A stretch of 53,299 nt of DNA from Burkholderia sp. (GTDB lineage: Bacteria > Pseudomonadota > Gammaproteobacteria > Burkholderiales > Burkholderiaceae). Positions 16,974 to 25,316 of this stretch are shown here, piece by piece. The notes beneath the pieces were generated by a model. That model was not told where the DNA came from, did no database searches, and saw only the letters and a list, made by a program, of their open reading frames with translations. The position numbers and the translations under genes were made by a program. The stretch spans positions 1 to 53,299 of the forward strand of contig NZ_JAHACR010000006.1 in assembly GCF_018375725.1 (NCBI RefSeq), given 5' to 3'. Each line of letters starts with the position of its first letter. The first letter of the stretch is position 1.

Positions 16974-18134
16974 ATGTCCACCCTTTCCGGCGACGCGCAA
17001 AGCGGAGAAAAACACGCGGTCGCGCGCAAGAGCACATTCGTCAGCATCGTGCTGAATGTCGTGCTTGCAACATTTCAGATTGCTGTCGGCGTGATTGCAC
17101 ATTCGCAGGCGCTGATTGCTGACGGCGTGCATTCGATTTCCGATTTGATCTCGGATTTTGTCGTATTGGTTGCGAATCGCCATAGCGGCGCACTGCCGGA
17201 TGCCGATCATAATTACGGGCACAGCCGTTATGAGACCGTCGCGTCGCTGTTTCTCGGCGCGATCCTGATCGCGGTGGGGATCGGCATGTTATGGCGCGCG
17301 GGCGACCGGCTCGTGCATCTCGAGGATATTCCGCCCGTGCATTTTTCCGCGCTGATCGTCGCGGTGACGGTGCTGGTATCGAAGGAGGCGCTGTTCCGCT
17401 ACATGCTGCGCGAGGCGCGGCGCGTGCGTTCGGCGATGCTCGTCGCCAATGCGTGGCACGCGCGCTCGGATGCGGCGTCGTCGCTCGTCGTCGCGATCGG
17501 CATCGTCGGCAGTCTCGCCGGCGTGCGTCTGCTCGACCCGATCGCGGCGGCGATCGTCGGTTTCATGGTGGCGCGCATGGGTTGGACGTTCGGCTATGAC
17601 GCGTTGCAGGATCTGTCCGACCGCGCCCTCGACGAGACCGACACCGCCGAGATCCGCGCGCTGCTGGCGGCGACGCCCGGCGTGCGCGACGTGCACGATC
17701 TGCGCACCCGCAAGATGGGCGACTCGGCGCTCGTCGACGCGCATATCCTCGTCGATCCGATGATCTCCGTTTCGGAAGGGCATTACATCGCCGAGACCGC
17801 GCGCGCGCGCGCGCTGTCGGACCGGCGCGTGCTCGATGCGCTGATCCACGTCGATCCGGAAAACGACATGGCCCGCCGGCCGGCGCTCGCGTTGCCGCCG
17901 CGCAGCGAGGTCGCCGCGCGGGTCGAGGCCGAGCTTGCGCGCCGCGGCCTGCGTGCGTCGGCGATCAATCTTCATTACCTGAGCACGGGACTCGAAATCG
18001 ACGTGACGCTCGCCGCGGATCCGCAGTCGCACGGCGGTGCCGATACGGCGCTGGCCGATCGGCTCGACGTCGATGCGCTGAAGCGCGAGTTCGGCGCGAG
18101 CCGGATCCGCTTCACGCGGTCGCTGCACGCGTAA
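16974..18134 (+). CDS. Cation diffusion facilitator (CDF) family metal exporter
   Basis: A 386-residue CDF/ZIP-antiporter family protein that exports divalent metals such as Zn, Fe or Mn in exchange for protons. Six hydrophobic helices are followed by a cytoplasmic regulatory domain. The metal site residues are readable: ADGVHSISDL in helix II (HxxxD) and WHARSDAASS in helix V (HxxxD). The HNYGHSRYE motif after helix II is also typical. The C-terminal ~100 residues form a second ferredoxin-like segment. The metal cannot be assigned reliably. Confidence 0.93.
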   Translation: MSTLSGDAQSGEKHAVARKSTFVSIVLNVVLATFQIAVGVIAHSQALIADGVHSISDLISDFVVLVANRHSGALPDADHNYGHSRYETVASLFLGAILIAVGIGMLWRAGDRLVHLEDIPPVHFSALIVAVTVLVSKEALFRYMLREARRVRSAMLVANAWHARSDAASSLVVAIGIVGSLAGVRLLDPIAAAIVGFMVARMGWTFGYDALQDLSDRALDETDTAEIRALLAATPGVRDVHDLRTRKMGDSALVDAHILVDPMISVSEGHYIAETARARALSDRRVLDALIHVDPENDMARRPALALPPRSEVAARVEAELARRGLRASAINLHYLSTGLEIDVTLAADPQSHGGADTALADRLDVDALKREFGASRIRFTRSLHA

Positions 18135-18188
18135 CGCGGGCGAAGGCCGGCGCGAGTCGGCGCAGCCCGCGTGGGCCGCGCCGATACG

Positions 18189-18659
18189 TCAGAGCGGCAG
18201 CTGCGTGTCGAACTTGATTTCGCGCAGCACGACGCTCGTGCGGACTTGCGACACGGCTGGAATCTTGAAGATGCGTTCGTGCAGGAACACGTCGTACGCC
18301 TTGATGTCGGGTGCGACGATCTTGAGGATGTAGTCGGCTTCACCCGTCGTGCTGTAGCACTCGGTGACTTCCGGACAGGTGGCGATCTCGCGCTCGAACT
18401 GCTCGACGCCGCCTTCGTTGTGCCGGGTCAGGTGCACGTGCGCGAGCGCGCAGACGTGCAGGCCGAGCTTTTCGCGGTCGAGCAGCGCGGTATAGCGCTG
18501 GATCACGCCGGACTGCTCCATGTCCTTGATGCGGCGCCAGCACGGCGTGCTGGACAGTCCGACCTGATCGGAGATTTCCTGAACCGAGCGACGCGCGTCG
18601 AGCTGCAACAGGCGAAGGATTTTTTGCGAAAAGGAATCGAGCGTCACCAGCGCCTCCAT
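18189..18659 (-). CDS. Lrp/AsnC family transcriptional regulator
   Basis: A 156-residue feast/famine regulator. The N-terminal helix-turn-helix (SVQEISDQVGLSSTPCWRRI) is followed by a C-terminal ligand-binding RAM domain (VHLTRHNEGGVEQF... VTECYSTTGEADYILKIV). Family members respond to amino acids and form octamers. It converges with the CDF gene, and the next gene upstream (exonuclease) reads in the same direction after a 79-base gap. The regulated target is not evident; it may be autoregulated. Confidence 0.95.
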   Translation of the reverse strand: MEALVTLDSFSQKILRLLQLDARRSVQEISDQVGLSSTPCWRRIKDMEQSGVIQRYTALLDREKLGLHVCALAHVHLTRHNEGGVEQFEREIATCPEVTECYSTTGEADYILKIVAPDIKAYDVFLHERIFKIPAVSQVRTSVVLREIKFDTQLPL

Positions 18660-18738
18660 GCGGCAGCTACAACACGCTGAATGTTAGAGCCGCGCGAAAG
18701 GAAAGGCAATCTGGTGCGCCGTCGTTGAGCGAGATTCG

Positions 18739-19389
18739 CTAATTTGCGCGCGGATCCGTAGGATTTTGTCCCGCGGTGCCGTTGTCGGCCGCCGCCGCCG
18801 CGACCGCTTCGGCGTGCCCGGCGAGCACGGCCTGCTGCGCGCGCAGGTCGGCGAGCATGTTGCAGAAGAGGGCGCCTTGCTCGATCGCGTCGTCGAGTGC
18901 GACGTGCGTATGCGGATGATCGTCGAACCAGTGCTTCGGAAAGCGCGGCTTGATCGCCTTGCGGTACGGCAGGCCGGTCATCGCGAACGCGAGCGTCTTG
19001 ATGTCGAGCGCGGACCACGAGAACGGACAGCGTCCCGTGAAGCGCATCATGTACCAGAACATGAACGTGAAATCGAAGCCGGCCGGCATCGCGACGAACA
19101 CCGGCTTGCCGGGAAGCGCCTCGACCCATTCGACATAGGCGACCAGCGCCGCCTCGGGCGCCTGCAGGTCGCGCCGGCATGCGGCCCACGCGTCGGGCTG
19201 GGTCTTCCACCAGGCTTCCTGCACCGGATGCGGCTGCGCGCCGGGCAAGGTGTCGAGGTTCGCGGAAAACGTCGCGATCAACTGCTTGTCCGCGGTATAC
19301 GCCGCGGACGCGAAGCTCAGCATCGAGTGCGGCCCGGGAATCGGGCCGTCCGCCTCGACGTCGGTGCTGACGTAAATCTCCTGGCTCAT
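18739..19389 (-). CDS. DnaQ-like 3'-5' exonuclease (DEDDh)
   Basis: A 216-residue protein of the DnaQ/RNase T superfamily. The metal-binding motif I is STDVEADGP (Asp and Glu), an internal Asp sits in SALDIKTLA (motif II), and motif III is HVALDDAIEQG, giving the DEDDh signature. It lacks polymerase-subunit features, so it is probably a free-standing nuclease acting on nucleic-acid ends. Its start overlaps the stop of the metallo-beta-lactamase gene by four bases (ATGA, 19386-19389), implying coupled translation. Confidence 0.82.
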   Translation of the reverse strand: MSQEIYVSTDVEADGPIPGPHSMLSFASAAYTADKQLIATFSANLDTLPGAQPHPVQEAWWKTQPDAWAACRRDLQAPEAALVAYVEWVEALPGKPVFVAMPAGFDFTFMFWYMMRFTGRCPFSWSALDIKTLAFAMTGLPYRKAIKPRFPKHWFDDHPHTHVALDDAIEQGALFCNMLADLRAQQAVLAGHAEAVAAAAADNGTAGQNPTDPRAN

Positions 19390-20030
19390 CCGAACACCTT
19401 GTCCGAGACGAACGGATTCGTGCGGCGTTCTTCGCCGAAGGTGGAGACCGGGCCGTGGCCGGGCACGAACGTGACGTCGTCGCCGAGCGGCCAGAGTTTT
19501 TCCTTGATCGAGCGGACGAGATCGGCGTGATTGCCGCGCGGGAAATCGGTGCGGCCGATCGAGCCGGCGAACAGCACGTCGCCGACGATCGCGAGCCGGT
19601 GCGGACGGCTGAAGAACACGACGTGACCGGGCGTGTGGCCGGGACAGTGATAGACCTCGAGCGTTTCGTCGCCGAACTGCACGGTATCGCCGTCGTTCAG
19701 CCAGCGATCGGGCTCGAATGCATCGGCGGCCGGGAAGCCGAAGCGCTCGCTCTGCGCGGGCAGCTTCTCGATCCAGAAACGCTCGTCTTCCTGCGGGCCC
19801 TCGATCGGCACGCCGTAGCGCGTGGCGAGCGTCTTTGCGCCCGCGCAGTGATCAATGTGCCCGTGCGTGAGCAGCACCTTCTCGACCTGCACGTTCTGTC
19901 GGGCGATTTCCTGTTCGATCAGTTCGAGATCGCCGCCGGGATCGACGACGGCGGCGCGCCCCGTCTTTTCGCAGACGAGCAGCGAGCAGTTCTGCTGGAA
20001 CGGCGTGACCGGGATGAGCGTGACTTTCAT
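19386..20030 (-). CDS. Metallo-beta-lactamase-fold hydrolase (glyoxalase II-like, YcbL type)
   Basis: A 214-residue MBL-fold enzyme. The binuclear metal site is complete: THGHIDH (HxHxDH), His in YHCPGHTPGHV, Asp in VGDVLFAGSIGR, and His in VPGHGP. It resembles the short type II glyoxalases (YcbL), which hydrolyse S-lactoylglutathione or related thioesters. ATG 20030 is preferred because the protein then begins MKVTLIPVTPFQQNCSLLV, the normal family N-terminus; the open frame runs far upstream without support. It is the upstream partner of the overlapping exonuclease gene. Confidence 0.93.
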   Translation of the reverse strand: MKVTLIPVTPFQQNCSLLVCEKTGRAAVVDPGGDLELIEQEIARQNVQVEKVLLTHGHIDHCAGAKTLATRYGVPIEGPQEDERFWIEKLPAQSERFGFPAADAFEPDRWLNDGDTVQFGDETLEVYHCPGHTPGHVVFFSRPHRLAIVGDVLFAGSIGRTDFPRGNHADLVRSIKEKLWPLGDDVTFVPGHGPVSTFGEERRTNPFVSDKVFG

Positions 20031-20159
20031 GGAAGCACCGGCGGCTAAAAGCCCAGATTGTACCGGCGGTGCGCCCGGCGCATCATGTGATGTGTCGGGC
20101 GCACGCCCATGCTGATTGTTACGGCCGCCGTGAGAATCGGCGGGGCGGGGAACCCGTTT

Positions 20160-20189
20160 TTCGGACCGGCATTTCGTTTTATGTATAAT
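20160..20189 (+). promoter_or_regulatory. Sigma-70-like promoter before the hairpin array
   Basis: A perfect -10 box, TATAAT (20184-20189), has a weak -35 candidate, TTCGGA, at 20160-20165 (18-base spacer) and a T-rich stretch just upstream. A perfect -10 is rare in this GC-rich window. Confidence 0.6.
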
Positions 20190-20195
20190 GCCGTC

Positions 20196-20325
20196 CATTC
20201 CGCGTGAAAACCACGCGATCCGCTGGTGTTCAAGCCCCATTTGCGAGGGGCCGAGGGCACCGTCAAAGCAAGCCCGCCGGTTTGAGTCCGGCGGTGAATC
20301 AAGCACCGAGCGTTCGGTGCTCACG
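20196..20325 (+). ncRNA. Candidate structured RNA: four consecutive hairpins
   Basis: Starting about seven bases after the TATAAT box, four hairpins follow in 121 bases. They are CGCGTG/CACGCG (20201-20217); GGTGT..GCCCC/GGGGC..GCACC (20225-20261); CCGCCGG/CCGGCGG with loop TTTGAGT (20274-20294); and AGCACCGA/TCGGTGCT (20302-20321). No ORF explains them. It could be a free small RNA, a leader for rlpA 325 bases further on, or a divergent 6S-type RNA. I cannot match it to a family by eye, and no T-run terminator follows. The remainder, 20326-20650, holds no recognised feature. Confidence 0.4.
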
Positions 20326-20650
20326 TCTTGTCCGGCCGGGTGCTGCGCGCCCGCTGCGGCCCTGCTGCCGCGACGCCGGATGAGGCCTGTGCCGCCGTTC
20401 CTGTGCGTTGGCTGTATCGACGCGCGCGAACCTGGAAGCCATGTTCGATGGCGGCATGTGGGGTCTGGTCAGGCTGCCGGGGACAGGTTGTGCCAGACGT
20501 GAAAGCTAATCAGGACGGTTGCGGCGAGTACGATAGCCGCGTCCATGCAAAGCCGCCTGCTCGCGATCGAGCGGGGCGTGCACGCATTTGCCGTCCGGGC
20601 CGCGTATCAAAGCTGTGAAGGAGCGGCCCGAACCAGAAGGCGACACGTCG

Positions 20651-21241
20651 ATGAAATTTCGATTACCGATCCGATTCGGTACTGTGGCTGTTTTTCTCGC
20701 GCTGACGGGTTGTGCCGTCCCGCCCAGCCAGACGAGCAGCACGAATCAGAAGAATGCGGTCCGCACGACCGCGGACAACAACACGCAACTCAATTTCGAC
20801 TCGGCCCTGGCATCGATGCCGGCCGCCGACAGCAAGGATGCGAAAAGCCCGTCGCTCGCCGACGCGCAACCGATCGACGCCGCCGACGCGTCGGATTTCC
20901 GCCAGACCGGCCGGGCATCGTGGTACGGCAGGGATTTTCACGGGCGCCGCACGGCGAACGGCGAGCGCTTCAACATGAACGCGCTGACCGCCGCGCACCG
21001 CACGCTGCCGTTGTCGTCGTTCATCCGGGTGACCAATCCGTCGAACGGCAAGTGGGTCGTCGTGAAGGTCAACGATCGCGGTCCCTACAAGCGCGGCCGG
21101 GTGCTCGACCTGTCGTACGCGGCAGCCAAGGTGATCGGTCTCGTGCACGCGGGCACCGGGCGCGTGAAGATCGAAGGCCTGTCTCCGCAGGAAGCGCGCC
21201 TGGCGCGCGACGAGATGCTCGCCTCGAACTCCGTGAAGTAA
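20651..21241 (+). CDS. rlpA: RlpA-like septal ring lytic transglycosylase lipoprotein
   Basis: A 196-residue outer-membrane lipoprotein. The lipobox LTGC lies at the end of a 20-residue signal peptide. A low-complexity spacer follows, then a double-psi beta-barrel (RlpA) domain from about residue 85: ASWYGRDFHGRRTANGERFN, LPLSSFIRVTN and VKVNDRGPYKRGRVLDLS, with the Asp of NDRGP expected to be catalytic. RlpA in Pseudomonas cleaves denuded glycan strands at the septum. No SPOR domain is present, unlike E. coli RlpA. ATG 20651 is chosen because the signal peptide begins there. A terminator follows at 21341-21380. Confidence 0.9.
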   Translation: MKFRLPIRFGTVAVFLALTGCAVPPSQTSSTNQKNAVRTTADNNTQLNFDSALASMPAADSKDAKSPSLADAQPIDAADASDFRQTGRASWYGRDFHGRRTANGERFNMNALTAAHRTLPLSSFIRVTNPSNGKWVVVKVNDRGPYKRGRVLDLSYAAAKVIGLVHAGTGRVKIEGLSPQEARLARDEMLASNSVK

Positions 21242-21340
21242 CGTCATAACGTAAGCGGCGAGTTCCCCGCTCGAGCGAAAGGGCTATATCCCGAACTGAC
21301 GCCAGTCAGTCTGACGATCGGAATCGGTGATCAGGCCGTC

Positions 21341-21380
21341 AAGGGCTGAGTTCTGTCTTGCGCAGGACTCAGCCCTTTTT
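21341..21380 (+). terminator. Intrinsic terminator after rlpA
   Basis: A stem of at least 11 bp, AAGGGCTGAGT (21341-21351) with ACTCAGCCCTT (21367-21377), ends in five T at 21376-21380. Confidence 0.92.
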
Positions 21381-21397
21381 CATTGCCGCGACGGTGC

Positions 21398-22276
21398 TCA
21401 ACCTTCCTTCAGCGCGAGCGCGCGCGCATAGAGCGCGTTGCGCGATGCGCCCGTCAGCGCGGCCGCGAGTTTCGCCGCGCTTTTCACCGGCACTTCTTCC
21501 AGCAGCAGCTTGAGCAGGGCGTCGTGCGCCGTTTCGTCGGCGGCTCCTTCGTCCGCAGGCGCGCCTTCGACGACCAGCACGAATTCGCCGCGCTGGCGGT
21601 TCGGATCGCCTTCGAGCCACGTCAGCCCTTCGGCCAGGGTGCCCTGGAACAGCTGCTCGTGTAGCTTGGTCAGTTCGCGCGCGATCAGCAGCCGGCGCGT
21701 GCCGCCGAGCGACTCGGCCAGCGCGGCGACGGTCTCGATGATCCGGTGCGGCGCTTCGTAGAACACGAGCGCATACGGATGCGACCGGAGCGCCTGAAGC
21801 GCGGCGGCGCGCTGCTTGGCTTTCGGCGGCAGGAAACCCGCGAATGTGAACGCGCCGGCCCAGTCGCCCGCGACGCTCAGGGCGGTAACTGCAGCACTCG
21901 GGCCGGGCAGAGGAATCACTTCAAAACCGGCGGCGAGCACCGCGTCGACAAGCCGTGCGCCCGGATCGGAAATGCCCGGCGTGCCGGCGTCGGACACATA
22001 TGCGATGCGTTCGCCCGCGCGCAGATGCTCGATCACGCGCAGCGCCGCTTCGCGTTCGTTGTGCTCGTGCACTGCGACGAGCGGTTTCGAAATGCCGTAG
22101 CGGGCGAGCAGCTGGCCGGTATTGCGGGTGTCTTCGGCTGCGATCCGGTCGGCGAGGCCGAGCACGTGGAGGGCGCGCAGCGTGATGTCGGCGGTGTTGC
22201 CGATGGGCGTCGCGACGACATAGAGCGCAGCCGTCGGATAGTGCTGCGTGTGCGCAAGTTCGAGGAGGGCGGTCAT
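21398..22276 (-). CDS. rsmI: 16S rRNA (cytidine1402-2'-O)-methyltransferase RsmI
   Basis: RsmI methylates the ribose of C1402 in 16S rRNA using S-adenosylmethionine, tuning decoding in the ribosomal P site. The 292-residue protein has the tetrapyrrole-methylase fold motifs LYVVATPIGNTADITLRAL, AEDTRNTG, VSDAGTPGISDPGARLV and PLPGPSA. ATG 22276 gives the standard N-terminus. The same CATG (22274-22277) also contains the yraN start on the other strand, so the two genes overlap head to head by two bases. No clear ribosome site precedes the rsmI start. Confidence 0.97.
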   Translation of the reverse strand: MTALLELAHTQHYPTAALYVVATPIGNTADITLRALHVLGLADRIAAEDTRNTGQLLARYGISKPLVAVHEHNEREAALRVIEHLRAGERIAYVSDAGTPGISDPGARLVDAVLAAGFEVIPLPGPSAAVTALSVAGDWAGAFTFAGFLPPKAKQRAAALQALRSHPYALVFYEAPHRIIETVAALAESLGGTRRLLIARELTKLHEQLFQGTLAEGLTWLEGDPNRQRGEFVLVVEGAPADEGAADETAHDALLKLLLEEVPVKSAAKLAAALTGASRNALYARALALKEG

Positions 22277-22787
22277 GGCAGACAAGGCGCGCGGGCGCGG
22301 CGCAAGCGGAACAAGGTCGGCATTGTGCCATGCGGAGGCGTCCGCATCGGCTGGCGAAGCGCGGCATATCGTGCGCGGCGCCCCATGTGCAGGCGCACCG
22401 GCCGCCGTTCGTGCCGGCGATGTTCCGGGCGCGGCGGCTCCGCGATCGATCGGCGCGGCGTTCGAGACGCGCGCTCGGCTATTCCTCGAGCGGCGCGGCC
22501 TCGTGTTGGTTGCTGCGAACGTGACCATGCGCGCCGGCGAACTGGATCTCGTGATGCGCGAGCCGGACGGCACGCTGGTGTTCGTCGAGGTGCGCGCGCG
22601 GCGCAGCGTCAGGCACGGCGGCGCGGCGGCGAGTGTCGGCAGGCACAAACGCAGGCGGCTGGTCCAGGCAGCGCAGCGCTTCTGGGTGCGGCATGGCGCG
22701 GGCGCTGCGTGCCGCTTCGATGTGATCGCGTTCGAGGCCGGGCGGCTTGCGTGGTTGCGCGATGCGTTTCGCGCGGACGATATATAG
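22275..22787 (+). CDS. YraN family (UPF0102) nuclease-fold protein
   Basis: A 170-residue protein with a UPF0102 domain in the C-terminal ~120 residues (GAAFETRARLFLERRGL, then GELDLVMREPDGTLVFVEVRAR). The fold resembles Holliday-junction resolvase/PD-(D/E)XK nucleases; here the usual VEVK reads VEVR, so catalysis is uncertain. The N-terminal ~60 residues are low-complexity and Ala/Arg-rich. ATG 22275 has AGGAGGG five bases upstream (22263-22269). It lies in the conserved rsmI-yraN-diaA-dolP neighbourhood, also seen in E. coli. Confidence 0.88.
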   Translation: MADKARGRGASGTRSALCHAEASASAGEARHIVRGAPCAGAPAAVRAGDVPGAAAPRSIGAAFETRARLFLERRGLVLVAANVTMRAGELDLVMREPDGTLVFVEVRARRSVRHGGAAASVGRHKRRRLVQAAQRFWVRHGAGAACRFDVIAFEAGRLAWLRDAFRADDI

Positions 22788-23006
22788 CCGGGCGCGGCGT
22801 CCGGTGGGCGTCGCGTTGCGCTCCGCCAGGACGCTCGAACGTGGCGGGCGACACCGCGTTGGGCGAACCGTATTGACCGCTTCGATCTATATAGAGATGT
22901 AAGTAGATCTTGCCGGGCCGCCGGTTTGGGTGCCGGAGTACGGTAAACTCGCCGCACCCATGATGTCGCGCGATGTCCATCACGCGTCGTACCGGATCAG
23001 GAATCG

Positions 23007-23597
23007 ATGTCAGTCGAACGTATTCAGCAACATTTCCGCGATAGCACCGCGCTTCTCCTCGAAGCCGTCGATGCGCTGTCGCTGCCGATCGCCGCAGCGG
23101 TCGACGCGATGTTCGCCGCACTGGCGAACGGCAACAAAATCGTCGCCTGCGGGAGCGGCCCGTCGGCCGCCGCCGCGCAGCATCTCGCCATCTCGCTGAT
23201 CGGCGGCTTCGAGCGCGAACGTCCGGGCCTGCCCGCGATCGTGCTCGCCACCGATGCGTCCCATGCCGGCCTCGCCGGCGAAGCCGACGCCGAGCAGATC
23301 TTCGCGCAACAGGTGCGCGTGCTCGGGCAGACCGGCGACATCCTGCTGGTGCTCGACCCGACCGGTGCATCGGCGCGTGTGCTGGCCGCGGTCGACGAGG
23401 CGCACGAGCGCGAGATGACCGTGGTCGCGCTGACAGGCGGCAGCGCCATCGAGAACGCGCTCGCCGCAGCGCTGTCAGACACCGACATCCCGATCAGCGT
23501 GCCCGCCGAACGTGCGGCGCGCATTCACGAAGTCCATCTGTTGACCATTCACTGCCTGTGCGACGGCATCGACGCGATGCTGCTGGGTGAAGATTGA
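23007..23597 (+). CDS. diaA: SIS-domain protein DiaA, DnaA initiator-associating factor
   Basis: A 196-residue SIS-domain protein. It is often annotated as phosphoheptose isomerase GmhA, but the sequence fits DiaA. The segment after the sugar-binding loop reads AQHLAISLIGGFERERPGLP, lacking the catalytic Glu of GmhA (AEEL), and the C-terminus RIHEVHLLTIHCLCDGID matches DiaA. DiaA binds DnaA and promotes ordered assembly at oriC. The adjacent dolP supports the call, since diaA-dolP is the E. coli order. It is followed 17 bases later by dolP. Confidence 0.85.
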   Translation: MSVERIQQHFRDSTALLLEAVDALSLPIAAAVDAMFAALANGNKIVACGSGPSAAAAQHLAISLIGGFERERPGLPAIVLATDASHAGLAGEADAEQIFAQQVRVLGQTGDILLVLDPTGASARVLAAVDEAHEREMTVVALTGGSAIENALAAALSDTDIPISVPAERAARIHEVHLLTIHCLCDGIDAMLLGED

Positions 23598-23614
23598 ACG
23601 AAGGAGAGCCGTCG

Positions 23615-24409
23615 ATGAATGAAAGCCGCGTCAAACAGACGCTTGTCAGAACCACGCTGCTGGCTGCCCTGACCGCCGGTCTGGCCGTCTCGCTGCAAGG
23701 CTGCGTGCTCGCGGTGGCGGGTGCGGCCGCCGGCGGCGGCGCGCTGGTCGCCACCGACCGCCGTACGCTCGGCGCACAGACGGAGGATCGCGAGATCCAG
23801 GTCAAGTCGCTCACGCAGATCAACAACGGCCTGCCGGACCAGTCGCATGTCAATGTGACCGTGTTCAACCGCCGGGTGCTGCTGACGGGCGAAGTGCCGA
23901 ACAACGCGTCGAAGCAGCGTGCGGAGGAGATCGTGCGCGGCCTCAACAACGTGAACGGCATCATCAACGAACTGTCGGTCGAGCCGGCTGCGTCGCTTTC
24001 GTCGCGCGCGAACGACTCGTATCTCGAAGGCCGGGTGAAGGCCGCGATGATCGCCGAAAAGGGGATTTCCGCGAACAACTACAAGGTCGTCAGCGAGCGC
24101 GGCAACATCTATTTGCTGGGGCTGGTGACGGTCGACGAAGGCAACCGTGGCGCGGAAGTCGCGAGCCAGGTGCCGGGTGTTGAAAAGGTCGTGAAGGTTT
24201 TCCAGTACATCAAGCCGCAGGACTCGCAGGCGCTGCAGGCGGCGACGCCGGCAGACGGCGCGGCCGGCACGTCGGCGGCGCCGGTTGACAGCGCGACGGT
24301 GGGCGCGGTGCCCGACGCGTCGGTGACGGCGACGCCGCTGCAGCCGCCCGCGCCGATCTCGAATTCGACCAATGTGCATCCGGGCAACCCGAAGGCGGTG
24401 CCGCAATGA
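23615..24409 (+). CDS. dolP: Dual-BON-domain outer-membrane lipoprotein DolP (YraP)
   Basis: A 264-residue lipoprotein with a signal peptide ending in LQGC (lipobox). Two BON domains follow (about residues 60-125 and 135-205; the second includes VKAAMIAEKGISANNYKV). DolP supports outer-membrane integrity and Bam-complex function in E. coli. The C-terminal ~55 residues are Ala/Pro/Thr-rich and extend beyond the E. coli protein. ATG 23615 is chosen because a ribosome site, AAGGAG, lies at 23600-23605 and the signal peptide begins there. The stop overlaps the cytochrome start (ATGA, 24406-24409). Confidence 0.92.
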   Translation: MNESRVKQTLVRTTLLAALTAGLAVSLQGCVLAVAGAAAGGGALVATDRRTLGAQTEDREIQVKSLTQINNGLPDQSHVNVTVFNRRVLLTGEVPNNASKQRAEEIVRGLNNVNGIINELSVEPAASLSSRANDSYLEGRVKAAMIAEKGISANNYKVVSERGNIYLLGLVTVDEGNRGAEVASQVPGVEKVVKVFQYIKPQDSQALQAATPADGAAGTSAAPVDSATVGAVPDASVTATPLQPPAPISNSTNVHPGNPKAVPQ

Positions 24410-24750
24410 GGCTGAGGGGCTGGATGCAAGGCGCCATGATGGCGGCGCTGCTGGCGGGGACGTTCGGCGCGGTTGCGCATGCGGATGTCGGCGACGGACT
24501 CAAGGTTGCGCGCAGCAATGCGTGCATGGGATGCCACGCGGTCGACCGCAAGCTGGTCGGGCCGTCGTTCCATGACGTTGCGGAACGTTATAAGACTGAT
24601 CCGCAGGCTGTGGCGAAGTTGTCGAAAAAGGTGAAAGAGGGCGGCGCTGGTGCATGGGGCGCGATTCCGATGCCGGCGCATCCGCGGATGAGCGATGAGG
24701 ATATTCGCTCGGTGGTGGAGTGGGTTCGGGCGGGGGCGCCGTCTAGGTAA
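24406..24750 (+). CDS. Class I cytochrome c (c551/c552 type), periplasmic
   Basis: A 114-residue monohaem cytochrome. The signal peptide ends near AHADV. The haem motif CMGCH follows ARSNA, and the distal Met ligand is in GAIPMPAHPRMSDEDI, characteristic of c551/c552-type electron carriers. It is translationally coupled to dolP by an ATGA overlap, so its production is tied to an envelope-quality gene rather than to an oxidase or reductase operon. No partner enzyme is encoded nearby. Confidence 0.95.
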   Translation: MRLRGWMQGAMMAALLAGTFGAVAHADVGDGLKVARSNACMGCHAVDRKLVGPSFHDVAERYKTDPQAVAKLSKKVKEGGAGAWGAIPMPAHPRMSDEDIRSVVEWVRAGAPSR

Positions 24751-24759
24751 CGGGCTCTA

Positions 24760-24789
24760 TTGTCAGCCGCGCAAATGCGTGTGTATGAT
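24760..24789 (+). promoter_or_regulatory. Promoter of tRNA-Ala
   Basis: TTGTCA (24760-24765), an 18-base spacer and TATGAT (24784-24789) lie just before the tRNA, whose first base is 24801. Confidence 0.75.
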
Positions 24790-24800
24790 GTTTTGTCGTT

Positions 24801-24876
<76 letters not shown>

Positions 24877-24908
24877 ATAAATTCCCTTTGAAACCGGCCA
24901 CTGAGACT

Positions 24909-24947
24909 AGACCGATATTTTTTCAGCGTATGCAAAAATATCGGTCT
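24909..24947. repeat. 14-bp perfect AT-rich inverted repeat after the tRNA
   Basis: AGACCGATATTTTT (24909-24922) and its exact complement AAAAATATCGGTCT (24934-24947) flank an 11-base centre, 33 bases past the tRNA 3' end. It has no T-run after the stem, so it is not an ordinary terminator. A recombinase site or regulator site is possible. Confidence 0.7.
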
Positions 24948-24975
24948 CTGACGAACTGAGGCCTTATGATTTTGC

Positions 24976-25004
24976 AACAAAGCCGGCCTTGTGCCGGCTT
25001 TGTT
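24976..25004 (+). terminator. Probable tRNA-Ala transcript terminator
   Basis: A 12-bp stem, AACAAAGCCGGC with GCCGGCTTTGTT (loop CTTGT), is followed by GTTTCTG. The U-tract is short, so confidence is moderate. The rest of the gap to 25316 holds no recognisable gene. Confidence 0.6.
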
Positions 25005-25316
25005 GTTTCTGCAGAGTTGAGACATCTTCAATACTGCTAATTCGTAGTAGGCGGCCACTTTCTCGGGAAACACATAAGGGGACGGCATCGCCGTGACAGG
25101 CGCATGCATCATTGATGCACCCGTGTACTAGCAGCAATGCCTAAAAACTCTGGGCGTGCCACATGTATTCAGGCATGTTTCCGGAGTCGTCTATTCATTT
25201 TCATGCGAAATGCGCACGTTGCTTTGAGCCCCATTGTCTTCAGGAGACAGCGAACAGTTGCCGCACCACCATGGCTGCGCTACAGTTCGCACCCCAGCCA
25301 TAAAAATTGAGATGAA

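Noticed and set aside
20196..20325. Identification as 6S RNA or RNase P RNA
   Set aside because: The RNase P core GAGGAAAGTCC is absent, and I could not form the long closing stem expected of 6S RNA.
23007..23597. Phosphoheptose isomerase GmhA
   Set aside because: The catalytic Glu region (AEEL) is replaced by AISL, and the C-terminus matches DiaA.
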